Assembly (NCBI RefSeq): GCF_014127105.1
Contig: NZ_CP059902.1
Span: 2,265,001 to 2,329,000 of the forward strand
DNA length: 64,000 nt
From: Devosia sp. MC521
Lineage (GTDB): Bacteria; Pseudomonadota; Alphaproteobacteria; Rhizobiales; Devosiaceae
Direction of reading: 5' to 3'
In this document: one piece after another, positions 44,246-54,102 of the stretch
How the letters are laid out: every line of letters begins with the position of its first letter
Position numbering within the stretch: the stretch's first letter is position 1
Notes under the pieces: model-generated
Seen by the model: only the letters and a program-made list of their open reading frames with translations
The model's database searches: none
Told to the model about the DNA's origin: nothing
Translations under genes and position numbers: made by a program

Positions 44246-45478
44246 ATGTTCGCGTCCGCATCTGCTCCACGTCTCAATTTCCCTCTGCCCATCATTATTC
44301 TGGCGGGCTGCATTATTGCCGCTATTGGTTTCGGCACGCGTGGCGCCTTTGGACTGTTCACCCTGCCCATCACGGAAGATCTCGGCCTCACCCGTCAGGA
44401 GTGGGGCATGGCCATGGCGATACAGAACTTGGCTTGGGGCCTCACCCAGCCCTTCGCCGGAGCAATGGCCGATAAATATGGCTCTGCCCGCGTACTTGCC
44501 TTTGGCGGGCTGATCTACGCCGCCGGCGTTCTGGGCATGGCCTTCTCTCCAGACATTCTCAGCCTCACTCTCACCACCGGCATCATCACCGGCGTCGGTA
44601 TCGCCGTGGCCTCATTTGGTGTTGTCATGGCCGCCTTCGGCCGTGTGGTCCCCGCCGAAAAGCGCAGCTTTGTTTTTGGTATTGCCACCGCAGCAAGCTC
44701 GGCAGGCCAGTTCATTTTCGCCCCGCTCGGTCAGGGCTTCATCTCTGCCTTCGGCTGGCAGATGGCTCTTGTCTGGATCGCACTGATCCTCTTGCTCATC
44801 ATCCCGCTCTCCAGCGCACTGCGTGGTCGCGCTGAGTCCGTTCCGGGCGAAGCCGATATGAAGTTCATGCAGGCCCTGTCGCGCGCTTGGGGCTATGGCT
44901 CCTATCGCCTTCTGGTCATTGGCTTCTTTGTTTGCGGCTTCCACCTCGCCTTTATCGGCGTTCACATGCCGGCCTATCTGGTCGAATGTGGCCTTTCGCC
45001 AGAAGTGGGCAGCTGGGCAATCGCCGTTATCGGCCTCTTCAACGTCGCGGGCTCGCTCCTCTCAGGCTGGCTCGGTTCACGCCTGCCCAAGCAGCTCCTC
45101 CTTGCGCTCATCTACTTCCTCCGCGCGCTCGCCATTGCGGGGTTCGTTTTCCTGCCCGTCACGGAAATCAGCGCCTACATCTTCGGCGCAGTCATGGGCC
45201 TACTTTGGCTTTCCACTGTCCCGCTCACGGCTGGGCTCGTGACCCTCTTCTTCGGCCCACGTTACATGGGCATGCTCTATGGCATTGCCTTCCTCAGCCA
45301 CCAGATCGGTTCCTTCTTCGGCGTCTGGCTGGGCGGTCTGGTTTATGATCTGACCGGTGCCTATGACCTGATGTGGTATCTCGGCATTCTGCTCGGCCTG
45401 GCCTCCGCTGCGGTCCACATCCCGATCAACGAGATCAAAGACAAAAATTTCGCGGTCAAAACCGCGATGCAACATTAA
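44246..45478 (+). CDS. MFS transporter (monocarboxylate-like)
   Basis: 410 residues with 12 helices. It starts with IIILAGCIIAAIGFGTRGAFGLFTLP and carries MADKYGSARVLAFGG as the loop 2-3 motif. The general look (GFHLAFIGVHMPAYLV, then SGWLGSRLPKQ) matches the oxalate/formate and monocarboxylate group rather than drug exporters. Substrate unknown. Single gene, divergent from the Dabb gene. Confidence 0.87.
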   Translation: MFASASAPRLNFPLPIIILAGCIIAAIGFGTRGAFGLFTLPITEDLGLTRQEWGMAMAIQNLAWGLTQPFAGAMADKYGSARVLAFGGLIYAAGVLGMAFSPDILSLTLTTGIITGVGIAVASFGVVMAAFGRVVPAEKRSFVFGIATAASSAGQFIFAPLGQGFISAFGWQMALVWIALILLLIIPLSSALRGRAESVPGEADMKFMQALSRAWGYGSYRLLVIGFFVCGFHLAFIGVHMPAYLVECGLSPEVGSWAIAVIGLFNVAGSLLSGWLGSRLPKQLLLALIYFLRALAIAGFVFLPVTEISAYIFGAVMGLLWLSTVPLTAGLVTLFFGPRYMGMLYGIAFLSHQIGSFFGVWLGGLVYDLTGAYDLMWYLGILLGLASAAVHIPINEIKDKNFAVKTAMQH

Positions 45479-45580
45479 TCACACCATTTCGCCCGTTGCC
45501 TTGCCAAAAGCTGGCAACGGGTTCATGGTCCGCGCGTTTCTAATCGTCGGCTACTCCTCGCCGACCTCTAGGTATTGATA

Positions 45581-46831
45581 ATGACAGATCGGATATCGCG
45601 CGCGATTTCGCGCCCGCACTTCATTGCCCTCATAGCGGCACTGATGACGATGAACGCTATTGCTGTCGACGTCATGTTGCCCGCCCTGCCCTATATGGGC
45701 GAAGCCCTAGGGGTTGTCAGCGAGAACGAACGGCAGTTCGTCGTCACCTCCTACACCCTCGGAATGGGCATCGCCGTTCTGGCATTCGGCCCGCTGACCG
45801 ACCGCTTTGGCCGCCGCATTCCTCTGTTTGCTGGCATCACCGTCTACATCATCGCCGCCATTGCTGCCGCCTTTGCGCAGGATTTCACGACTCTCTTGGT
45901 GCTGCGCTTCGTTCAGGGCATGGGTGCCGCCAGTGCGCGCGTGATCTGCACCGCCATCGTTCGTGACAAATACTCTGGCCGCGAAATGGCCGAGGTCATG
46001 TCTCTGACCTTCATGGTCTTCATGGCGATCCCCATCATTGCCCCAAGCATTGGTCAGGTGCTTCTCCTCACCGGCCCATGGCAGAACATCTTTATCTTCA
46101 TGGGCCTACTGGCCTTGGCCATCATGATCTGGGGCTATTTCAAGCTCGATGAGACGCTCAGCGAAGACAAACGCCGTCCGCTCAGCATCAAGAGCATCGC
46201 CTCTGGCTTCCGCATCGTCTGCACAAACCGCACTGCGTTCTTCTATGGCCTCGCGGGCATGTTCCTCTTCGGTGCGCTCATGGGCTTCATCTCCTCGGCC
46301 CAACAGGTTTACGTCGAAGTCTATGGGCTCGGCCTGTGGTTCACCGCTGCATTCGCCGGCATTGGCGCCCTCATGGCGGTCTCGTCCTTCACCAACTCGC
46401 GCGTCGTCCGGCGCATGGGCATGCGTCGCCTCGCCCATGGCGCCATCTTGGTCTACACCACCTTCGGTGCCGTCATGACCATACTGGCCCTGACCAACAA
46501 TCTGCCCTTTGTCGTCTTCTATCCGCTTCTGGCGATCATCATGTTCTCATTCGGCTGGACCAGCTCGAACATGAACTCGCTTTCGATGGAACCATTGGGC
46601 GCAGTCGCAGGCACGGCCGCCGCCACCTTCGCCTTCATCCAAACTGTCGGCGGGGCTTTGATGGGCATGGTGATCGGCCAGATGTTCAACCACTCTGCGC
46701 TCAACGTTGCAGCGGGCTACTTCACCATGGGCGTTATGGCACTGGTCTGCGTGCTCATCGCCGAAAAGGGCAAGCTGTTTGGCGTGGGCGAGCAATATGC
46801 CAATGCCGAGCCGATCATCTCGGAACACTAA
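45581..46831 (+). CDS. Bcr/CflA-family MFS efflux transporter
   Basis: 416 residues from ATG 45581 (a TTG at 45575 is possible). 12 helices. The MTMNAIAVDVMLPALPYMGE beginning, GPLTDRFGRRIPLFAG loop and FVQGMGAASARVICTAIVRD motif are typical of the Bcr/CflA subfamily of drug:H+ antiporters that export bicyclomycin, chloramphenicol or sulfonamides. Exact substrate unknown. It has its own terminator. Confidence 0.9.
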   Translation: MTDRISRAISRPHFIALIAALMTMNAIAVDVMLPALPYMGEALGVVSENERQFVVTSYTLGMGIAVLAFGPLTDRFGRRIPLFAGITVYIIAAIAAAFAQDFTTLLVLRFVQGMGAASARVICTAIVRDKYSGREMAEVMSLTFMVFMAIPIIAPSIGQVLLLTGPWQNIFIFMGLLALAIMIWGYFKLDETLSEDKRRPLSIKSIASGFRIVCTNRTAFFYGLAGMFLFGALMGFISSAQQVYVEVYGLGLWFTAAFAGIGALMAVSSFTNSRVVRRMGMRRLAHGAILVYTTFGAVMTILALTNNLPFVVFYPLLAIIMFSFGWTSSNMNSLSMEPLGAVAGTAAATFAFIQTVGGALMGMVIGQMFNHSALNVAAGYFTMGVMALVCVLIAEKGKLFGVGEQYANAEPIISEH

Positions 46832-46838
46832 GAACCAA

Positions 46839-46872
46839 AAAAGGCCGGGCGCACCACAGCACCCGGCCTTTT
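46839..46872. terminator. Terminator between the Bcr/CflA gene and the IMPase gene
   Basis: Arms AAAAGGCCGGG (46839-46849) and CCCGGCCTTTT (46862-46872) with a 12-base loop, serving both convergent genes. Confidence 0.85.
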
Positions 46873-46897
46873 CTTTATTCTCGGATCATCTTGCGCT

Positions 46898-47710
46898 TTA
46901 GAAGGTAAAGACCTCGCGGCGCAGCGCCTGCCAGCTGTCCTTGTCAGGCGCGATAAGCAGCCCACCATCAAGGTCTGCAGCGCGATAGGGCGAACCATCC
47001 AGCTTGGCCACATGCGCGCCCGCTTCCTCGACAATCAACGAACCCGCCACGTGATCCCAAGGCATGGTCTTGTTGTACATTTGGAAGTGCACGTGCCCAT
47101 CGGCGGCGAGGCGATACTCATGGCCCGCGCAGCGATAATTGGCGATCACCTTCACAAGGCTAAGATTGCCCAATACCTCGCGGCGATGTGGTTCGGGAAT
47201 ATAGGTCGTTGACGTCAGCCCACCCATTTCCGAAACCGGCACTGGATCGGCATATTTCAGACGCTTACGGCGACCATCGGGAAACACCTGCCAAGCGCCA
47301 CACCCGCGCTCCGCCATCACGAAATCATCGCCCATCGGATCATAGATCACGCCCGCGACGGTTTCCCCGTTCTGCACCACGCCAGCCATGACCGCAAACA
47401 GCGGCAGCCCACCGACGAAATTAGCCGTTCCATCAACAGGATCGACGTAAATCACGACTCGATCCTCGAAGTTGGTGTTGAGCAGTGCCGCATTGGCCGA
47501 GACCGCTTCTTCGCCAATCACAATATGGCGCGGCGAATGCTCATTGATCGCCGCCGTAATCACGCGCTCGGCATTCACATCCGCCTCGGTCACCAGATCA
47601 AAAGCGCTGGTTTTGGTCTGCACCGCGCCCTCTTCGAGTTTGCGGAACCGTGGCAGTATCTCCTGCTGTGCGGCTTGTTTCAAAATCGCGGCGAGACGGT
47701 CAATGTTCAT
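46898..47710 (-). CDS. Inositol monophosphatase-family protein
   Basis: 270 residues. The metal-site motifs GEEAVS (Glu67-68), [12 protein letters not shown] (Asp90, Asp93) and [14 protein letters not shown] are intact. Members dephosphorylate inositol phosphates, histidinol phosphate or 3'-phosphoadenosine 5'-phosphate. The sequence does not decide among them. It overlaps the ttcA stop by four bases (ATGA at 47707-47710), so the pair is one operon. Confidence 0.9.
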   Translation of the reverse strand: MNIDRLAAILKQAAQQEILPRFRKLEEGAVQTKTSAFDLVTEADVNAERVITAAINEHSPRHIVIGEEAVSANAALLNTNFEDRVVIYVDPVDGTANFVGGLPLFAVMAGVVQNGETVAGVIYDPMGDDFVMAERGCGAWQVFPDGRRKRLKYADPVPVSEMGGLTSTTYIPEPHRREVLGNLSLVKVIANYRCAGHEYRLAADGHVHFQMYNKTMPWDHVAGSLIVEEAGAHVAKLDGSPYRAADLDGGLLIAPDKDSWQALRREVFTF

Positions 47711-48579
47711 TCGGTAACTTTCTGCTGAGCAGCAAGGGACGCAAAATCAAACAGGCGCGTATCCAGCATATGGCTGGCATTGATGTTTCCCATGGCCCGG
47801 ATCATCGTATCCTTACGGCCCGGCATGCGCTTTTCAATATCGGTGAGCATGGCCTTCATCGCATTGCGCTCCAACCCATCCTGCGAACCGCACAGGTCGC
47901 ATGGAATAATCGGGAACTGCATGTGGTCGGAGAACTTTTGCAAATCCTCTTCCGCACAGAAAATCAGCGGACGCAGGACTTCAAGATCGCCCTCGTCATT
48001 GACCAGCTTCGCCGGCATCGCCGCCAGCTTGCCGCCATGGAACATGTTCATGAAAAAGGTTTCGAGGCTGTCGTCGCGATGGTGTCCCAGCACCAGCGCC
48101 GTACAGCCCTCTTCACGTGCAATGCGATAGAGATTGCCGCGCCGTAAGCGCGAGCACAGCGAACAATAGGTTGCTCCCTGCGGCAGCTTATCGGTCACGA
48201 TCGAATAGGTGTCCTTGTATTCGATACGGTGCGCGATGCCCAATTCGCTCAAGAACGCTGGCAGGATGTGCTTCGGGAAATTCGGCTGCCCTTGGTCGAG
48301 ATTGCACGCCAACAGCTCAACCGGCAGCATGCCGCGCGCCTTGAGGTCGAGCAGCAGCGCCAAAAGCCCATAGCTATCCTTGCCGCCCGACAGCGCAATC
48401 AGCCACTTCTCGCCCGGACGGACCATGGCGAACTTCTCAAGCGCTTCGCGAGTATTGCGAATGAGGCGCTTACGCAGCTTGTTAAATTCCACCGAACGCG
48501 GCGCTTTAGCGAAGATGGGATGGATACCGGTATCAGCATCCTCATCCAGCGTAGCTTGGGCTTCCATCACCGCGGACAT
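47707..48579 (-). CDS. ttcA: tRNA 2-thiocytidine(32) synthetase TtcA
   Basis: 290 residues from ATG 48579; upstream in-frame ATGs add 18-24 residues of weak match. The PP-loop SGGKDS (64-69) binds ATP, and the Fe-S cluster ligands Cys139 and Cys142 (YCSLC) and a third Cys in IIPCDLCGS are present. It forms 2-thiocytidine at position 32 of certain tRNAs. Expressed with the IMPase gene. Confidence 0.95.
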   Translation of the reverse strand: MSAVMEAQATLDEDADTGIHPIFAKAPRSVEFNKLRKRLIRNTREALEKFAMVRPGEKWLIALSGGKDSYGLLALLLDLKARGMLPVELLACNLDQGQPNFPKHILPAFLSELGIAHRIEYKDTYSIVTDKLPQGATYCSLCSRLRRGNLYRIAREEGCTALVLGHHRDDSLETFFMNMFHGGKLAAMPAKLVNDEGDLEVLRPLIFCAEEDLQKFSDHMQFPIIPCDLCGSQDGLERNAMKAMLTDIEKRMPGRKDTMIRAMGNINASHMLDTRLFDFASLAAQQKVTE

Positions 48580-48744
48580 TGGCAAAACTCTCTTCATCAG
48601 ACGTGAGCTTGCTGATACCGCCGATAGCCCGGAATTGAAAGGGAAAGGCAAACTCGTGAACGCACTTACTTACCGCAGTGTAACTTGTGTGAATCTGCGG
48701 TTCGCCTCTAGATAAGGCAATATTGAACACCTCGGGAGATTTCG

Positions 48745-50118
48745 GTGTTTCGGTCTTTTTTCCCCGTACCCAAACTGTTTTTCGGCTCTGCCGCGCTATG
48801 GCTTCTCGCCGCCGTCGTGATCTGGTTCACCGTTGGCGATGCGATCCGACCCTATATCAGCATTGATCGCTTCACCCATCCGGTCGCAATCGAGGCTACG
48901 ACTGCCCCAACCACTGCTCAAACGGCTACGACAGAAACCGCTGCACCCGACGCTTTAGCTACGACGACTGCCGACGCCGGAGACACCACCGAACCCGCCC
49001 CGAACCCAACCGCCGCTGCGGAAGCTGGGGCCAAGCTCGATTTCCTGAACGGTGATCGCGTCTGGCTCTATCAGTTCGTGTTGATCACAGCCCTGATCTT
49101 CTGCGTCTTCTGGTATTTCTACCAGCGCAATGATTGGTATTGGTGGTCAGTGGTGTCCACCACGGTCATCCTGCTGATCATCTATTTCCAAGTGCAGGTA
49201 TCGGCCTTCGTCAACGAATGGTCCGGCTCGTTCTTTAACACCATCCAGCTTGCGCTCACGCAACCCGGATCGGTCTCGGCCGACCAGCTCTACGGCCTCG
49301 TTGGCACCATTTTATTGGTAGCGCTCCCCAGCGTACTGGTGTCGGTTCTGCTCGCATTCTACACCTCGCACTACGTCTTCCGTTGGCGCAAGGCGATGAA
49401 CTTCTACTACATGGCCCATTGGCCAAAGATCCGCCAAACCGAAGGCGCGGCGCAGCGTGTTCAAGAAGACACCATGCGCTTTGCCCAGATCATGGAAGAT
49501 CTCGGCACCGCGTTCTTCGACAGCTTGATTACGCTCGTCGTCTTCCTCCCCCTGCTTTGGACGCTCTCCGCAAACATCAGCGAATTGCCACTCTTCGGCG
49601 ACGTTCCCGGTGGTCTGGTATGGGTCGCCTTGGTCGGCGCTGCAGCTGGCACAGCTTTGCTTGCTGTCGTTGGGATTAAGCTGCCAGGCCTCAACTTCGC
49701 CAACCAGCGCGTTGAAGCGGCCTATCGTAAGGAACTCGTTCTCGGCGAAGATCAAGCCGATCGCGCCCAACCCGCGACCATCCGTGAGCTCTTTGCGGGC
49801 GTGCAGAAGAACTACTTCCGCCTCTATTTCCACTACACCTACTTCAATCTGACCCGCTACGGCTACAACCAAGTCATCGGCTATGTGCCGCTCTTGGTGA
49901 TGGCCCCCTCGATCCTGGCAGGTACCCTCACAATGGGCCTCTACCAGCAGATCCAGATCGCCTTCGGGCAGGTGTTCAGCTCCTTCCAGTTCTTCGCCCG
50001 CGCTTGGACGGTCATCGTGGAGCTGCAATCGGTCATCATGCGCTTGCGTCAGTTCGAGAGCCACATCCCGAACGACCAAGAGCCAATCAAGGTAAGCGTC
50101 TCCGGCGCAACGACCTAA
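48745..50118 (+). CDS. sbmA: Peptide transporter SbmA/BacA with a low-complexity insert
   Basis: 457 residues from the GTG at 48745 (CGGGAG before it). The core has seven or eight helices and the SbmA/BacA motifs FYQRNDWYWWS, VNEWSGSFF, YMAHWPKIRQTEGAAQRVQEDTMRFA and FHYTYFNLTRYGYNQV. SbmA/BacA imports antimicrobial peptides, bleomycin and B12-like cargo using a proton gradient. Unlike the 406-residue E. coli protein, it has an Ala/Thr/Pro-rich stretch of about 45 residues (50-95) between helices 1 and 2, on the periplasmic side. Confidence 0.92.
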   Translation: MFRSFFPVPKLFFGSAALWLLAAVVIWFTVGDAIRPYISIDRFTHPVAIEATTAPTTAQTATTETAAPDALATTTADAGDTTEPAPNPTAAAEAGAKLDFLNGDRVWLYQFVLITALIFCVFWYFYQRNDWYWWSVVSTTVILLIIYFQVQVSAFVNEWSGSFFNTIQLALTQPGSVSADQLYGLVGTILLVALPSVLVSVLLAFYTSHYVFRWRKAMNFYYMAHWPKIRQTEGAAQRVQEDTMRFAQIMEDLGTAFFDSLITLVVFLPLLWTLSANISELPLFGDVPGGLVWVALVGAAAGTALLAVVGIKLPGLNFANQRVEAAYRKELVLGEDQADRAQPATIRELFAGVQKNYFRLYFHYTYFNLTRYGYNQVIGYVPLLVMAPSILAGTLTMGLYQQIQIAFGQVFSSFQFFARAWTVIVELQSVIMRLRQFESHIPNDQEPIKVSVSGATT

Positions 50119-50124
50119 GCAATC

Positions 50125-50150
50125 AAAGCCGCCCCCTGGGGCGGCTTTTT
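50125..50150 (+). terminator. Terminator after sbmA
   Basis: Arms AAAGCCGCCCC (50125-50135) and GGGGCGGCTTT (50138-50148), with further T. Confidence 0.85.
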
Positions 50151-50182
50151 TATTGGCGGTCGTAGTCAGGTCCCCCACCCAA

Positions 50183-50337
50183 CCTCCCCGCAGGCGGGGG
50201 AGGAGCAGACCGAGTTCAAACCCGCCTCTCCCCACCAACACTGCCTTCCCCTCCCCCTATCAGGGGGAGGCCGGGTGGGGGTACAGCACGTCCCCCCAAC
50301 ATACGCGATCCAATCCCTCCCCCTCCTCAGGGGGAGG
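50183..50337. repeat. Three GC-rich palindromic repeat units
   Basis: Units with cores CCTCCCCG/CGGGGGAGG (50183-50203), CCTCCCCCT/AGGGGGAGG (50250-50270) and CCTCCCCCT/AGGGGGAGG (50315-50337). The last two share CCCTCCCC and GGGGGAGGC with the units at 514-534. They fill the 307-base gap between sbmA and rpsD. Confidence 0.75.
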
Positions 50338-50425
50338 CTAGGTGGGGGTAAACGCCCCCCAAAAAAACAAAAAAGGGCCGCTCCGAAGAGCGACCCTTTC
50401 CGTATCGAAAAATTCGAAACGCGGA

Positions 50426-51043
50426 TTAACGCGAGTAGAATTCGACGACCAGGTTTGGTTCCATCTGAACTGGATACGGAACGTCCGACAGAGCCGGAAC
50501 GCGCACGTAGGTCGCAGTCATCTTGTGGTGGTCAACATCGACGTAATCTGGAACGTCGCGTTCAGCAAGCTGAACAGCTTCGAGCAGAACGGTGAGCTGC
50601 TTGGAGCGCTCACGAACTTCGATCTTGTCACCAACCTTGACCTGGTAGGAAGGAATGTTGACGCGCTTACCGTTGACCAGAATGTGGCCGTGGTTCACGA
50701 ACTGACGAGCTGCGAATGGAGTAGCAACGAACTTCGCGCGATACACGATCGCGTCCAGACGGCTTTCCAGCAGACCGATTAGGTTTTCACCGGTATCGCC
50801 CTTGCGACGAGCTGCTTCGTCATAAAGACGACGGAAGCCCTTTTCGGTGATGGAAGCGTAGTAGCCCTTGAGCTTCTGCTTAGCGCGGAGCTGTAGGCCG
50901 TAGTCGGAGAGCTTGCCCTTGCGACGCTGACCATGCTGGCCTGGGCCATATGCACGGGTGTTCAGCGGGGACTTTGGGCGGCCCCAGATGTTTTCGCCAA
51001 GACGACGATCGATCTTGTACTTAACGGAATGACGCTTCGACAT
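50426..51043 (-). CDS. rpsD: 30S ribosomal protein S4
   Basis: 205 residues from ATG 51043; the frame begins 20 codons earlier. S4 is an early assembly protein binding 16S rRNA. Visible: [25 protein letters not shown] start, [27 protein letters not shown] and the S4 domain ending [16 protein letters not shown]. It stands alone, outside the usual ribosomal operons. Confidence 0.98.
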   Translation of the reverse strand: MSKRHSVKYKIDRRLGENIWGRPKSPLNTRAYGPGQHGQRRKGKLSDYGLQLRAKQKLKGYYASITEKGFRRLYDEAARRKGDTGENLIGLLESRLDAIVYRAKFVATPFAARQFVNHGHILVNGKRVNIPSYQVKVGDKIEVRERSKQLTVLLEAVQLAERDVPDYVDVDHHKMTATYVRVPALSDVPYPVQMEPNLVVEFYSR

Positions 51044-51260
51044 CGCGTATCCTTCTCGTAGAGAGTTGAAGGTTTCGCGCCCTCCTTTGCCTTGCTTGCA
51101 CAAGGCCGACAGACTCCCTTGCGAGAATCCCGGGTGCGCCTATAGCCCCGAAGGGCGGGATAGGTGAGCCGGTGTTTATTGACCGACTCCCCAAGAGTCA
51201 ACCCAAAGCGCCGGAAAACGCGGCAATCTTCCGCCCGCGCCGTCGCTTTTCGCGCACATG

Positions 51261-52499
51261 TTACACCATGCGCTTGTTGATCTGCCGCTGCTCACGCAAT
51301 TGCGGAAAGACCCGGCTCCAGATCACGGCGATTGCCATGGCCCCAAACCCGCCGATCACCACCGCTGGCACAGCCCCAATGAAATGCGCCACAGTCCCGG
51401 CCCGGAACTCGCCCAGCTCATTGGACGCACCGATAAACACCGAATTCACGGCATTGACGCGACCACGCACCTCTTCGGGCGTCCACAGCTGCATGATGGT
51501 TTCGCGAATGGTCACGCTGACCATGTCCGAGGCTCCGACCAATATGAGAGCCGGGATCGAAAGCCACACGGTCGAAGACAGACCAAAAATCACCGTAAAC
51601 AGGCCAAACAGCCCAACAAACAAAAACAGCAACTTCCCGGCATGATCACGGATCGGGAACCGCGTGAGGTAGAGAGCCATCGCAATGGCCCCGATCCCCG
51701 GCGACGCGCGCAGCAACCCCAGCTCCACTGGGCCCGCATGCAAAATATCCTTGGTATAGATCGGCAGCAGCGCATAGGCCCCACCCATCAACACCGCGAA
51801 CATATCGAGCGAGATCGCGCCCAACACGACCTTGTTCGAAAATATGTAGCGAAAGCCGCCGAAAATGGTCTCAAGGCTCGTCGCCTGTCCTGCCTTATGC
51901 TGCGCAGGCTTGGGGATTAGCACCACAGTGATCATACCACCGGCCAAAAGCAGAGCCGCTGACCCGAAAGCGAATGCTGGCCCCATCCCATAGAGCAAGC
52001 CCCCCAAGGCTGGTCCGGTGATGGAGGCGAATTGCCAGGCCGAAGCGTTGACCGTGATCGCGTTCGAGAGCGCCTCAGATGGTACAAGGTTCGGCGCCAG
52101 AGACTGCGCCGCCGGTCCCCAGAACGCCCGCGCCGTGCCCAAAAACACCAGCACAACGAACATCGGCCAAACCTCGTCGCTGTTTCGCCCTGTCAGCACC
52201 AAAAAGCTCAGTGCGCATAAGAGCTCAACGGCCAAACAAATGGCCATGATACGGCGTCGGCTAAACCGGTCCGCCGTCAGCCCGGTCACCAGCATCAAAA
52301 CCAGCGCCGGCAAAAACAGCGCCAGCCCGACAAGCCCAAGCAGCAACGCATTGCCTGTCACATCATAAATGTGCCACGCAATCGAGACCGACATGATCTG
52401 AACGGAAAAGCTGACGAGCAATGTCGTCAGCCAGAAAAAGCGGAAACCGATATAAGTAAAAGCGAGCTTGGACGGCTCAGAGGGGGCGTGCGTACTCAT
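51261..52499 (-). CDS. MFS transporter (EntS/MFS_3-like)
   Basis: 412 residues from ATG 52499. Twelve helices. The start FRFFWLTTLLVSFSVQIMSVSIAWHIYDVTGNALLLGLVG and the RFSRRRIMAICLAVELLCAL segment match the EntS/MFS_3 group, in which some members export siderophores. LWTPEEVRGRVNAVNSVFIGASNELGEF is the usual C-terminal motif. Substrate unknown. Confidence 0.88.
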   Translation of the reverse strand: MSTHAPSEPSKLAFTYIGFRFFWLTTLLVSFSVQIMSVSIAWHIYDVTGNALLLGLVGLALFLPALVLMLVTGLTADRFSRRRIMAICLAVELLCALSFLVLTGRNSDEVWPMFVVLVFLGTARAFWGPAAQSLAPNLVPSEALSNAITVNASAWQFASITGPALGGLLYGMGPAFAFGSAALLLAGGMITVVLIPKPAQHKAGQATSLETIFGGFRYIFSNKVVLGAISLDMFAVLMGGAYALLPIYTKDILHAGPVELGLLRASPGIGAIAMALYLTRFPIRDHAGKLLFLFVGLFGLFTVIFGLSSTVWLSIPALILVGASDMVSVTIRETIMQLWTPEEVRGRVNAVNSVFIGASNELGEFRAGTVAHFIGAVPAVVIGGFGAMAIAVIWSRVFPQLREQRQINKRMV

Positions 52500-52562
52500 G
52501 AGTACACTGCATCGCACTTTGCCCCCACGCCGTCAAAGACCAAATAGAGCGTGAACTCTAGC

Positions 52563-53363
52563 TCACTCGTCTTTCTGCGACTTCTGCCGATTGGGGTTCG
52601 GCCGCTCATGGCGACGATCAATGGAAGAGATCACTCCCCGCAAGGTGCGGATTTCTTGGCTCGTAAAGCGACCACGCGTCAGCGCCGTACGCAGATTGGT
52701 GATCACGCTGGGCTTTTTGTCAGGCGCGGTGAAGAACCCCGACCCTTCCAAAACGGTTTCCAGATGTTCCATCAGCCCCACCAGTTCGTTGCGTGGCGCA
52801 GGCTCATGCAGCCCATCGCCAAATGGCAGGGCTTTGCCTTCTTCGCTGGTGCGACGAAACTCATAGCTCATCAGCAAGACAGCTTGGGCAATGTTGAGGG
52901 AGGCAAAAGCTGCTTCAACCGGCAGCGTCACAATCGCGTCAGCTAGCGCGACTTCATCATTGAGCAGTCCCCAGCGCTCACGTCCAAACAGCAAGCCGAC
53001 CTTTTCGCCCTTGCGAATATGGGTCGCCATGGTCGCCGAGGCTTCTTCCGGCCCATAGACCTCTTTTTGCATGTCGCGCGAACGCGCAGTGGTCGCATAG
53101 ACCAGCGTCAAATCGGCAATAGCTTCTTCAAGAGTTTCATAAACCGTCACGCGTTCCAGCACGTGGTCAGCCTTGGATGCCGCAGCGATTGCCTTTTCAT
53201 TGGGCCAGCCATCGCGGGGCCGGACAAGGCGCAAGTCCCACAGGCCGAAATTGGCCATGGCACGCGCGGCCGAACCGATGTTTTCTCCCAACTGAGGCTC
53301 ACACAAAATGATCGCCGGAGTTGGTGCGTAGTTGATCGGTTGAGAACTGTCCGTGCCTGCCAT
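52563..53363 (-). CDS. trmJ: tRNA (cytidine/uridine-32-2'-O-) methyltransferase TrmJ
   Basis: 266 residues. The SPOUT trefoil-knot methyltransferase signature is present: ILCEPQLGENIGSAARAMANFGL (about 19-41), LFGRERWGLLNDEV (about 124-137), and VEAAFASLNIAQAVLLMSYE. TrmJ methylates the ribose at position 32 of several tRNAs. The last 30 residues are basic and may add RNA contacts. It is followed on the same strand by the MFS gene. Confidence 0.93.
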   Translation of the reverse strand: MAGTDSSQPINYAPTPAIILCEPQLGENIGSAARAMANFGLWDLRLVRPRDGWPNEKAIAAASKADHVLERVTVYETLEEAIADLTLVYATTARSRDMQKEVYGPEEASATMATHIRKGEKVGLLFGRERWGLLNDEVALADAIVTLPVEAAFASLNIAQAVLLMSYEFRRTSEEGKALPFGDGLHEPAPRNELVGLMEHLETVLEGSGFFTAPDKKPSVITNLRTALTRGRFTSQEIRTLRGVISSIDRRHERPNPNRQKSQKDE

Positions 53364-53420
53364 GTGCCGCCCATCCTAGAAAGTCTGGGCGGCATATCGC
53401 AATTGCTGGCTAGGGGCAAA

Positions 53421-54017
53421 TCAAGCGACGCGGCCACGCACCGGTAATTGCACGATTTTTGTGGCCGGACGCCAATCGCGGTCGAGCAGTGCGAAGTGCA
53501 TTTCTTCGTCCCAATCGCCTTGATAAAGGGCATGCTCACGGTAATGCGCTTCAAGGCGCATACCCAGTTTCTGCAGCAATTTCACGGTGTTGTGGGACCG
53601 TGCATCACTGCGCACCACGATACGATGCATATTGAAATGGTCGAACCCCAATTCGAACATGGTCGACAAAGCCTGCGTCAAATAACCTTGCCCACTCATG
53701 GTCGGCTCAATCGCAAATGTCATTTCGCCCTGACGCGCCATGGCATCATACCAACGCAAGCTAACCTGCCCGATCAGCCGTTCATCACCCTTGCGGCACA
53801 GCGCTAGGGTGAGCACATCACCGGGCCGCACCAGATCGGTTTGCTTACGCATCAGCTCAACCGCGTCGGCCTCGTCTCCCGCATATCGAGACGGACGCTC
53901 CAAATAGCGGGCAAGCGTTGGCAGAGCGTGATAGCGCGACACAGCCTTCACGTCCGCGCGCTCAAAGGGGCGTAAGATCAGATGAGCAGTTTCAATCGGA
54001 AAACGCAAAGTCGACAT
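53421..54017 (-). CDS. RimJ-type GNAT acetyltransferase
   Basis: 198 residues from ATG 54017. MSTLRFPIETAHLILRPFERAD is typical of the RimJ/RimL (Acetyltransf_3) group; the acetyl-CoA loop SGQGYLTQALSTMFELGFD and NTVKLLQKLGMRLEAHYREHALYQGDWDEEMHFALLDRDW complete it. Substrate (often ribosomal protein N-terminus or an amine) unknown. Tandem with the next gene, its paralogue. Confidence 0.87.
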   Translation of the reverse strand: MSTLRFPIETAHLILRPFERADVKAVSRYHALPTLARYLERPSRYAGDEADAVELMRKQTDLVRPGDVLTLALCRKGDERLIGQVSLRWYDAMARQGEMTFAIEPTMSGQGYLTQALSTMFELGFDHFNMHRIVVRSDARSHNTVKLLQKLGMRLEAHYREHALYQGDWDEEMHFALLDRDWRPATKIVQLPVRGRVA

Positions 54018-54102
54018 CCTCGGGTCCCTTTCAGTTGAGTGAAATATCAGCACTTGCCCTTTGAACGGCGTGAGGTGCTCGCGGTTCCCGAAATATTGTC
54101 TC

